NCBI GenBank assembly: GCA_026391935.1
Contig: JAPLDC010000214.1
Coordinates: forward strand, 1 to 8,185
Length of the DNA: 8,185 nucleotides
From: Bacteroidota bacterium
Lineage (GTDB): Bacteria > Bacteroidota > Bacteroidia > 2-12-FULL-35-15
Direction of reading: 5' to 3'
In this document: positions 1 through 5,059 of the stretch, piece after piece
Layout of the letters: every line of letters starts with the position of its first letter
Position numbering within the stretch: the stretch's first letter is position 1
Notes under the pieces: generated by a model
Told to the model about the DNA's origin: nothing
The model's database searches: none
What the model saw: only the letters and a program-made list of their open reading frames with translations
Position numbers and translations under genes: made by a program

Positions 1-228
1 ACATAACAACTGTGCACCAAAAGTTAATTCAAAACTACCTGGAACATATTTTACTAGAATATCCTTTTCCAAAACACCATTTCCAAGCAAAGTCTTTACA
101 GCAGCATCACGCAGCGCACCTGTAATAGCGATATTCCATTCGGCTACAACAATTCCTATCCGCATACCTGATCCATTTGGAATTACATTTGCTTCGAATT
201 GAGATAAATTCTTATTTGCTGATGACAT
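1..228 (-). CDS. ribH: 6,7-dimethyl-8-ribityllumazine synthase, N-terminal part (runs off the window)
   Basis: Lumazine synthase condenses 5-amino-6-ribitylamino-uracil with dihydroxybutanone phosphate in the cytosol, the penultimate step of riboflavin synthesis. Reading the minus strand from the ATG at 228-226 gives 76 uninterrupted codons to the window edge; the C-terminal half lies outside. After a variable leader of about 20 residues the protein shows the family core: RIGIVVAEWN at about 23-32 (the Trp-Asn ribityl-substrate region), then ITGALRDAAVKTLL, and VPGSFEL near 62-68 in the substrate-binding loop. The usual Pro after FEL is Thr here. The gene follows the TPR gene on the same strand, but a terminator lies between them, so it probably has its own promoter. 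The family call is secure. The exact start is less so, because the first 20 residues are not conserved. Confidence 0.93.
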   Translation of the reverse strand, partial: MSSANKNLSQFEANVIPNGSGMRIGIVVAEWNIAITGALRDAAVKTLLGNGVLEKDILVKYVPGSFELTFGAQLLC

Positions 229-276
229 TACTATTTTAATTTAAAGTTTGAATTTCAATTTTTAAATGATGTTCGC

Positions 277-293
277 AATAACAATTCGTTATT
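277..293. repeat. Short inverted repeat upstream of ribH
   Basis: AATAAC (277-282) and GTTATT (288-293) are perfect 6-bp inverted arms around a 5-nt spacer, about 50 bp upstream of the ribH start. It could be an operator or leader hairpin, but it is AT-rich and short enough to arise by chance. No FMN riboswitch sequence is visible in this leader. Confidence 0.3.
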
Positions 294-311
294 AAAATTA
301 TTAACCTGTTT

Positions 312-352
312 TCAATAAAAAAAGGTGATTCTTTTTACAAAAAATCACCTTT
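312..352 (-). terminator. Intrinsic terminator downstream of the TPR gene
   Basis: Read on the minus strand, a 10-bp perfect stem (arms AAAGGTGATT at 352-343 and AATCACCTTT at 330-321, with a loop of about 12 nt that can pair partly) is followed directly by a run of seven T, counting the end of the stem, then ATTG. It begins 17 bp after the stop of the TPR gene. The T-tract lies only on the minus-strand side, so it acts in the TPR-to-ribH direction. It should reduce or stop read-through from the TPR gene into ribH. Confidence 0.8.
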
Positions 353-369
353 AAAAAGAACAGTTAAAA

Positions 370-1056
370 TTATAGATTACCTAAAACTTTTGCACGGGAA
401 ATGAATTTCTCCATTTCTCTTCCTTCATTTGTTTCTGCATATTCATTTTTTATGCGCTCATAAATTTTAATCGCATCCACATAATTTTGTTTTTCTTCAT
501 ATGCCAATCCTGCTTTTTTCAAGCAAATTGGAGAATTGAATTGATTATTATTTTGTTCTGCAGCTTTCAAATAATAAGTGATCGCTTCGTCAGTCTTTCC
601 CAATTCCATATTCGCATCACCTATACAAGCTGTTGCCAAAGGTCCCAAAATCTGATCATTACCATTGAATTTCCCAAAATGAGTGATTGCTTCCTCGTAT
701 TGACCTTTTTTCAGGTAACATACACCCAAATAATATTCAGCTAGATTTCCTGAAGGAGTGATTCCGTAATCATCGACAATCTGCACAAAACCAACAGAAC
801 CATTCTTATCGCCATTCATAGCGTAATCAACAGAATCTTTTCCGAAATAATCCTCCGCAACAAACATTTCTGCTCTTGCTTTGGTTTCTTCACCTGCAAC
901 ATACCAATATTTATAAGCCAGATATCCGCCAACCAATACCACAATAGCACCTAAAATCAGCCCAATGGTCTTTTTATTTTGCTCAATATATAGTTCAGTT
1001 TTGCTAAACGCCTGTTCAACGTCTAAAATTGGTTCATCATTTATCTCTTTTGCCAT
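370..1056 (-). CDS. Single-pass membrane protein with TPR repeats (YfgM-like architecture)
   Basis: This 228-residue protein has a short charged N-terminal segment (1-29), one hydrophobic helix at about 31-50 (TIGLILGAIVVLVGGYLAYK), then a soluble domain. TPR-type helix pairs are visible near 103-130 (AEYYLGVCYLKKGQYEEAITHF), 138-166 (GDANMELGKTDEAITYYLKA) and 175-206 (AGLAYEEKQNYVDAIKIYERI). No cleavable signal peptide is apparent. The charge pattern suggests a cytosolic N-terminus and an extracytoplasmic TPR domain. The layout resembles the YfgM family, which in Enterobacteria associates with the Sec translocon and periplasmic chaperones. That similarity is architectural, and a function here is inference. 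From memory, this gene sits between ribH and recF in many Bacteroidota. A perfect TAnnTTTG element lies 29 bp upstream and a terminator follows the gene, so it is probably monocistronic. Confidence 0.85.
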   Translation of the reverse strand: MAKEINDEPILDVEQAFSKTELYIEQNKKTIGLILGAIVVLVGGYLAYKYWYVAGEETKARAEMFVAEDYFGKDSVDYAMNGDKNGSVGFVQIVDDYGITPSGNLAEYYLGVCYLKKGQYEEAITHFGKFNGNDQILGPLATACIGDANMELGKTDEAITYYLKAAEQNNNQFNSPICLKKAGLAYEEKQNYVDAIKIYERIKNEYAETNEGREMEKFISRAKVLGNL

Positions 1057-1080
1057 AATTTATTTAAATCTTGTTAATGG

Positions 1081-1107
1081 ATTGCAAAAATAAGTTTTTT
1101 TTGCAAT
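1081..1107. repeat. Perfect 10-bp inverted repeat in the TPR/recF divergent region
   Basis: ATTGCAAAAA (1081-1090) and TTTTTGCAAT (1098-1107) are perfect inverted arms separated by 7 nt. The element lies 25 bp upstream of the TPR start codon and overlaps the proposed -7 box. It could be a regulator-binding operator, or part of a hairpin in transcripts crossing it. As an AT-rich palindrome it may also partly reflect composition. Confidence 0.5.
1085..1092 (-). promoter_or_regulatory. Candidate Bacteroidota -7 element for the TPR gene
   Basis: On the minus strand the sequence is TATTTTTG, a full match to the Bacteroidota primary-sigma -7 consensus TAnnTTTG, at a normal distance (29 bp) from the TPR start at 1056. 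A matching -33 TTTG with 17-21 nt spacing is not evident, so this is a half-supported promoter. It lies within the 1081-1107 inverted repeat. Confidence 0.4.
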
Positions 1108-1160
1108 ATCTATAATTAATTCTGAACATTCTGAATTTTCCTGTGTTTTTTGGTTATTTT

Positions 1161-1240
1161 TACCACCGAGGGCCTATTTCCTACTCGCTTTTAGCTAAAA
1201 GGTCCTTACCGCTTAAGAAGCGCTAAATTTACATAGTGAG
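1161..1240. other. GC-richer, palindrome-containing leader upstream of recF
   Basis: This stretch differs in composition from the very AT-rich DNA on its left. It holds a perfect 14-bp palindrome (CTTTTAGCTAAAAG, 1188-1201) and, 8 bp on, a small hairpin with arms CGCTT (1210-1214) and AAGCG (1218-1222). The block ends 6 bp before the recF ATG. It has no long open frame and no T-tract after either hairpin, so it is not a typical terminator. It may be a structured 5' leader controlling recF, an operator, or a remnant of an intergenic repeat. I do not recognise it. Confidence 0.35.
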
Positions 1241-1246
1241 ACCCTG

Positions 1247-2359
1247 ATGTTTTTAAAGAAATTATCTGTATTAAATTTTAAAAATTACCCGGAAGCCGAA
1301 CTCAGCTTCAGCCAACAGATTAACTGCTTAACAGGCAACAATGGTGAAGGAAAGACCAATATCCTAGATGCTATTCACTATCTTTCTTTCTGCAAAAGCT
1401 TTTTTAACCCCATCGACAGTCAGAATATCTTGCATGAATCTCCTTTTTTCCTCATTCAGGGCGTTTTTGGAATGCCCGACAGGGACGATGAGATCTATTG
1501 CGGACTGAAAAGAAATCAAAAGAAGCAATTCAAACGGAATAAAAAGGAATATTCCCGACTGGCAGATCACATAGGATTATACCCATTGGTGATGATCTCT
1601 CCGGCAGATTCTGAATTAATTACCGAAGGCAGCGAAAGCAGAAGGCGGTTCATTGATAGCGTAATTGCTCAATTTGACCGTGAATACCTCGAGAATCTGA
1701 TCAGTTACAACAAGGTGCTTTCACAAAGAAATGCCTTATTGAAACAGTTTGGTGATAGCCGAAAATTCGATAAAGATTCCCTGGAAATCTGGGATATTCA
1801 ACTGATAGAATACGGTATAAAAGTTCATAAATGCAGAAAAAATTTCATAGAACGCTTTGTTCCTATTTTTCAAAAGTATTATGAATTAATTTCCGGAGGA
1901 CGTGAAAAAGTGAACATCCTTTATTCTTCTCATCTGAATGAAAATTCATTTGCAGATGTTCTCGAAAAAGCACTTAACCGCGACAGAGCAATAGAATACA
2001 CAACTGTCGGGATACACAAAGATGATCTTGAATTTACCATTAATGAATATCCAATAAAGAAATTCGCTTCGCAAGGACAGCAAAAATCATTTTTGATCGC
2101 ATTGAAATTGGCGCAATTTGATTACATAAAAAATATTAAACAAGTCACTCCTATTTTATTACTGGATGATATTTATGATAAATTAGATGATCTGCGTGTA
2201 AAACAATTGATGGAATTGGTAAGCGGTGATAATTTCGGACAACTATTTATTACAGATACGCATCCAACACGATTGTCTGAATTATTCAAATCAAGCAGTG
2301 TAGATTTTAAAGTGTTTAACATAAAAAATGGTACTGTAGGTGTTAGTTATAGTGAATAA
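1247..2359 (+). CDS. recF: DNA replication and repair protein RecF
   Basis: RecF is an SMC/ABC-like ATPase that, with RecO and RecR, loads RecA at single-stranded gaps and helps restart stalled forks. The 370-residue product has the expected family length and all nucleotide motifs: Walker A GNNGEGKT (30-37), the RecF block GIHKDDLEF (255-263), the ABC signature region ASQGQQKS (274-281), Walker B and D-loop ILLLDDIYDKLD (303-314), and the switch histidine in DTHP (337-340). The start MFLKKLSVLNFKNY matches the canonical RecF N-terminus, which supports this ATG even though no Shine-Dalgarno is visible, as is usual in Bacteroidota. It is divergent from the TPR gene, and the DUF721/DciA gene follows 108 bp downstream on the same strand. 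It appears intact. Confidence 0.97.
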   Translation: MFLKKLSVLNFKNYPEAELSFSQQINCLTGNNGEGKTNILDAIHYLSFCKSFFNPIDSQNILHESPFFLIQGVFGMPDRDDEIYCGLKRNQKKQFKRNKKEYSRLADHIGLYPLVMISPADSELITEGSESRRRFIDSVIAQFDREYLENLISYNKVLSQRNALLKQFGDSRKFDKDSLEIWDIQLIEYGIKVHKCRKNFIERFVPIFQKYYELISGGREKVNILYSSHLNENSFADVLEKALNRDRAIEYTTVGIHKDDLEFTINEYPIKKFASQGQQKSFLIALKLAQFDYIKNIKQVTPILLLDDIYDKLDDLRVKQLMELVSGDNFGQLFITDTHPTRLSELFKSSSVDFKVFNIKNGTVGVSYSE

Positions 2360-2423
2360 ATAAAAAGTAATTGGCAATAATTCAACTGGCAATAGGGAAT
2401 AAATAAAAAAGAATTGGCAAATA
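2354..2423 (+). repeat. Imperfect direct repeat between recF and the DUF721 gene
   Basis: Two units, 2354-2379 and 2397-2423, both read GAATAAATAAAAA then (after one or two bases of variation) AATTGGCAA and an A/T-rich end. They differ only by small indels. A partial third copy of the core (AACTGGCAATA) lies between them near 2385-2394. The first unit overlaps the recF stop codon. It looks like local duplication or a low-complexity intergenic repeat. I see no gene or terminator in it. Confidence 0.55.
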
Positions 2424-2467
2424 AAAAAGTAAAAGGTACACAGTAAACCAATGAACCAATTTAAAGA

Positions 2468-2758
2468 ATGAGTAAACACAACGAACATAGTTTAAAAGAA
2501 GTAATTGATCAATTATTAAAGGCCTACAAGCTAGACGACAAGCTTGCAGAAAGGCGGTTAATTGCATCTTGGGAAAGTGTTATGGGTGTTATGATAGCAA
2601 AACATACAAAAGATCTTTACATTAAACATCAACAACTTTTTGTTACCTTAGATTCAGCAGCATTGAGAAATGAACTTTCTTTGGCAAAAAGTAAAATTGT
2701 AAAAATGCTGAATGATGAAGTCGGCAGTCAGGTTATTGTTGAAGTAATATTGAGATAA
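2468..2758 (+). CDS. DUF721 / DciA-like protein, probable replicative helicase loader or operator
   Basis: This 96-residue protein is a compact DUF721 domain. Recognisable positions include the W35/G40 pair (SWESVMG), the IAKHTKDL segment at 43-50 and the QLFVTLDSAALRNEL strand-helix at 56-70, ending in a strand that closes with Arg (VEVILR). DUF721 is the defining domain of DciA, the widespread protein that interacts with DnaB and assists replicative helicase loading in bacteria lacking DnaC/DnaI. That role is known for other members and inferred here. Its position directly after recF parallels actinobacterial origins, where a DUF721 gene also follows recF. The 108-bp gap holds only short repeats, so cotranscription is plausible. 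The start is preceded by an A-rich leader. The protein appears complete. Confidence 0.85.
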   Translation: MSKHNEHSLKEVIDQLLKAYKLDDKLAERRLIASWESVMGVMIAKHTKDLYIKHQQLFVTLDSAALRNELSLAKSKIVKMLNDEVGSQVIVEVILR

Positions 2759-2775
2759 ATCTAAAATGAAAAAAT

Positions 2776-2835
2776 AATTGTCAGTTCGAGTATTTAGTTC
2801 GCTGAAAGAGAAATAAATGTATGGAGAACAATTTT
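2776..2835 (+). repeat. Dispersed intergenic repeat, copy 1 (60 bp)
   Basis: This unit is almost identical to 2902-2960. The two differ by one extra G (GTTCGAG here, GTTCAG in copy 2) and one substitution (TATGGAG here, TATCGAG in copy 2). Its ends are imperfect inverted repeats: AATTGT plus TTC (2776-2781 and 2785-2787) can pair with GAACAATT (2826-2833), leaving a 3-nt bulge. The GTCAGTTCGAG and GTATCGAGAAC styles resemble intergenic repeats I recall from Bacteroidota genomes; I cannot confirm that here. Confidence 0.85.
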
Positions 2836-2857
2836 ATCAGAAACTGCAAAAACATAA

Positions 2858-2885
2858 CCATCATTGCGAGGCAGGAATCAATCTT
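2858..2885. repeat. Possible fragment of a second intergenic repeat family
   Basis: The segment between the two direct copies contains ATTGCGAGGCAGGAATCAAT (2863-2882). It resembles a common dispersed bacterial repeat of the form CATTGCGAGG...GAAGCAATCT, recalled from memory and not verified. Only one arm is present; I see no reverse-complementary partner within the gap. Confidence 0.35.
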
Positions 2886-2901
2886 TCAAGATAAGGAAAC
2901 G

Positions 2902-2960
2902 AATTGTCAGTTCAGTATTTAGTTCGCTGAAAGAGAAATAAATGTATCGAGAACAATTTT
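2902..2960 (+). repeat. Dispersed intergenic repeat, copy 2 (59 bp)
   Basis: This is the second direct copy of the 2776-2835 unit, starting 126 bp after the first. It has the same terminal pairing potential: AATTGT at 2902-2907 with GAACAATT at 2951-2958. Its 3' part, TGTATCGAGA (2943-2952), is also the reverse complement of TCTCGATGCA (2988-2997) except for one position, so it could fold against the degenerate arm downstream. Confidence 0.85.
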
Positions 2961-2987
2961 TAAAAATGAATTATATTTTCAAACATC

Positions 2988-3046
2988 TCTCGATGCAATT
3001 CTTCTTCTTTGCCGAAGAATCGAATACATGACAATGGAACTGAAAA
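2988..3046 (-). repeat. Degenerate inverted arm of the same repeat
   Basis: Read in reverse complement, this stretch follows the order of the direct units: a CAGTTC block (3037-3042), then TTCG, an A/G-rich run, and TGCATCGAGA in place of TGTATCGAGA. Similarity between these anchors is loose, so it is a decayed or divergent partner arm. It also holds its own hairpin, ATTCTTC (2998-3004) with GAAGAAT (3014-3020) around a 9-nt loop. Confidence 0.5.
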
Positions 3047-3082
3047 TACGTTAAATAAAAAACACATTTAAAATAAACATAT

Positions 3083-4456
3083 ATGAGAACAAAATTTACC
3101 CTCGCAATTGTACTCTTTTCAACAACCGCTGCTTTCGCTCAAACCGATTCTGCTACCATCAAAAACATCTTTAACGAAGCATTAGCCAACGGAAAAAGTT
3201 ATTCCAATCTCGATTATTTATCAAATAAAATCGGAGGCCGCTTAAGTGGTTCGCCTCAGGCGCAACAGGCTGTTGATTGGGCCTTTAAAGCGATGAAGGA
3301 AGCCGGAGCTGACACCGTATTTTTACAGGAATGTATGGTCCCTCATTGGGTGCGTGGCGAAAAAGAAGTTGGAAAAATAATTTCTTCCGGAGGAAAAGGA
3401 ATAAAAGAAGTTCCTATTTGTGCATTAGGTGGTTCCATAGCAACTCCCATCGAAGGGATCACTGCACAAGTAGTTGAAGTAAACGGAATCGAAGAATTAG
3501 AAAAAATAGGCAAAGAAAAAATCCAAGGGAAGATCGTATTTTATAATCAACCCATGGACCCTACATTTGTTGAAACTTTTAATGCATATGGGAAGGCTGT
3601 GAAACAACGCTTTTCTGGCGCATCCGAAGCTGTAAAATATGGTGCTATTGCTGTGATCGTTCGCTCTTGTTCGTTGGTGCAAGATGATAATCCACATACA
3701 GGTGTTATGGGTTATAAAGACAGTTTACATAAAATTCCAGCTTGTGCAATAAGCACAAACGCAGCAAATTGGATGAGTACGTATTTAAAAACGGATAAAG
3801 AATTAAAGTTCTTTTTAAAAATGAATTGCAAAACATTGCCTGATGAAAAATCTTATAATGTCATAGGAGAAATTTATGGCGCTGAGAAAAAAGACGAATT
3901 TATAGTTGTTGGCGGACATTTGGATTCATGGGACACAGGAACAGGTGCCCATGATGATGGCGCAGGCATCGTTCAATCCATTGAAGTGATAAGAATCTAT
4001 AAAGCACTTGGATTAAAACCAAAATGTACCATACGCGCAGTTGCATTTATGAATGAAGAAAATGGAGGAAGAGGCGGAAAAAAATATGCTGAAATTGCAA
4101 AATTGAAAAATGAAAAACACATTGTTGCAATGGAATCCGATGCTGGGGGATTTACTCCCCGCGGATTTAGCAGCGATGCTACTCCATCCATAAAATCCAA
4201 ATTATTAAGCTGGCGACCGCTGTTGGAACCTTATGGAGTATACGACCTTGAAGGTGATGGTGGTGGTTCCGACATTGAACCTATGAAAGCACTGGGAATT
4301 CCATTGATGGAATTAAGACCCGACTCACAACGGTATTTTGATTTCCATCATACACCGATTGACAGATTTGAAGCAATAAATAAACGTGAACTGGAATTAG
4401 GCGGTGCCTCAATGGCTTCCATGATATGGCTGATAAGTGAATATGGTTTACATTAA
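3083..4456 (+). CDS. Exported M28-family zinc peptidase, carboxypeptidase Q-like
   Basis: This 457-residue protein starts with a signal peptide (MRTKFTLAIVLFSTTAAFA, likely cut before Gln20), so it acts in the periplasm or beyond. A PA-type insert spans roughly 120-240 (KIQGKIVFYNQPM, GAIAVIVRS). The M28 di-zinc catalytic domain follows: H279 in GGHLDSWD, bridging D291 in GAHDDGAG, general base E325 and ligand E326 in MNEENGG, D353 in ESDAGG, and H423 in DFHHTP. The order, spacing and PA insert match carboxypeptidase Q/PGCP-type enzymes, which hydrolyse dipeptides or trim peptides; exact specificity cannot be read off. All metal ligands are present. Six cysteines (84, 113, 196, 221, 249, 315) lie in the mature part. 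A membrane thioredoxin gene starts 33 bp after the stop, suggesting cotranscription. The gene lies directly downstream of the repeat-filled gap. Confidence 0.93.
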   Translation: MRTKFTLAIVLFSTTAAFAQTDSATIKNIFNEALANGKSYSNLDYLSNKIGGRLSGSPQAQQAVDWAFKAMKEAGADTVFLQECMVPHWVRGEKEVGKIISSGGKGIKEVPICALGGSIATPIEGITAQVVEVNGIEELEKIGKEKIQGKIVFYNQPMDPTFVETFNAYGKAVKQRFSGASEAVKYGAIAVIVRSCSLVQDDNPHTGVMGYKDSLHKIPACAISTNAANWMSTYLKTDKELKFFLKMNCKTLPDEKSYNVIGEIYGAEKKDEFIVVGGHLDSWDTGTGAHDDGAGIVQSIEVIRIYKALGLKPKCTIRAVAFMNEENGGRGGKKYAEIAKLKNEKHIVAMESDAGGFTPRGFSSDATPSIKSKLLSWRPLLEPYGVYDLEGDGGGSDIEPMKALGIPLMELRPDSQRYFDFHHTPIDRFEAINKRELELGGASMASMIWLISEYGLH

Positions 4457-4489
4457 TCCTTCGTGATCAAAACGAAAAAGACCGGCATA

Positions 4490-4975
4490 ATGGTATTAAA
4501 AAAAACGCTTTACCTATTTTCAGTTATTATTTTGATGTGTATTGCCGGGTGGTTTTACAAAGCATATAAAACAGTTCCCACTTTACCTGCCTACAAAAAT
4601 GATCTTACAGATGATCACGGGAATGCGATTAAAATTGCAGCATTCAAAGGGCAATATGTGCTTATTAGTTATTTCCAGACGTGGTGTGGCGATTGCATCA
4701 AGGAACTTCCAAGCATCGATAATCTTCAAGTCACTGTTGGCCTCGACAAATTAAAAGTATTGATGGTTAGTGATGAAAGTGCCGAAAAGATCAAAAAATT
4801 CAATGAAAAATATTGTAATACACTTGATTTTTACCGTTCGAATAAACCTTTGAATGAACTGAGTATCCGTGTATTTCCAACCACTTACCTGCTCGATAAA
4901 AATGGCCGCGTAATCATGAGTAAATTAGAAGGCTTCGACTGGAGTTGCGATGAAGTTATTGCTCTTATAAAATAG
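4490..4975 (+). CDS. Membrane-anchored thioredoxin-fold protein (TlpA/ResA-like)
   Basis: From the ATG at 4490 this is a 161-residue protein with an N-terminal hydrophobic anchor at about 4-23 and no lipobox. A thioredoxin fold follows: a strand and active site ending in QTWCGDC (CGDC at 66-69), helix KELPSIDNL, strand LKVLMVSDE, and the cis-proline loop VFPTTYLLDKNGRV (Pro130). This is the TlpA/ResA class, which reduces or exchanges disulfides on exported proteins outside the cytoplasmic membrane. The frame stays open upstream to a GTG at 4463, nine codons earlier. I prefer the ATG because it puts MVLKK directly before the hydrophobic helix, as in a normal signal-anchor. The adjacent cysteine-containing exported peptidase is a possible client, which is inference. 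The family call is firm; the client is unknown. Confidence 0.88.
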   Translation: MVLKKTLYLFSVIILMCIAGWFYKAYKTVPTLPAYKNDLTDDHGNAIKIAAFKGQYVLISYFQTWCGDCIKELPSIDNLQVTVGLDKLKVLMVSDESAEKIKKFNEKYCNTLDFYRSNKPLNELSIRVFPTTYLLDKNGRVIMSKLEGFDWSCDEVIALIK

Positions 4976-5059
4976 CTTACAAAATTCCCTCTAAATCTAA
5001 AACGTATTAAATTTAAAGTGGCAAACATTTTTGAACAGAATTAAAAATAAAATATAAGA

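Larger units (their letters stand above)
2759..3082. other. Gene-free intergenic region occupied by repeat sequence
   Basis: This 324-bp gap has no plausible coding frame on either strand. Most of it is repeat-like: two direct units (2776-2835, 2902-2960), an intervening fragment of a different style (2858-2885) and a degenerate inverted arm (2988-3046). The last 30 bp before the peptidase ATG are A/T-rich, as expected for a Bacteroidota translation leader. I could not identify a convincing promoter pair. Confidence 0.75.

Noticed and set aside
229..311. FMN riboswitch upstream of ribH
   Set aside because: The leader is short and AT-rich and lacks the conserved GC-rich helices of an RFN element.
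487..744. Open frame of 85 codons on the plus strand inside the TPR gene
   Set aside because: It lies antisense to a well-supported TPR protein, and its translation is a low-information Phe/Ile/Ser-rich string with no domain.
2776..2960. CRISPR array from the repeated 59-60 bp units
   Set aside because: There are only two units, too long for CRISPR repeats, with one 66-bp spacer and no cas gene nearby.
4463..4489. GTG start nine codons upstream of the thioredoxin gene's ATG
   Set aside because: It would add a charged segment before the signal-anchor and leave only 6 bp after the peptidase stop. The ATG at 4490 gives a normal anchor start. It is not excluded.
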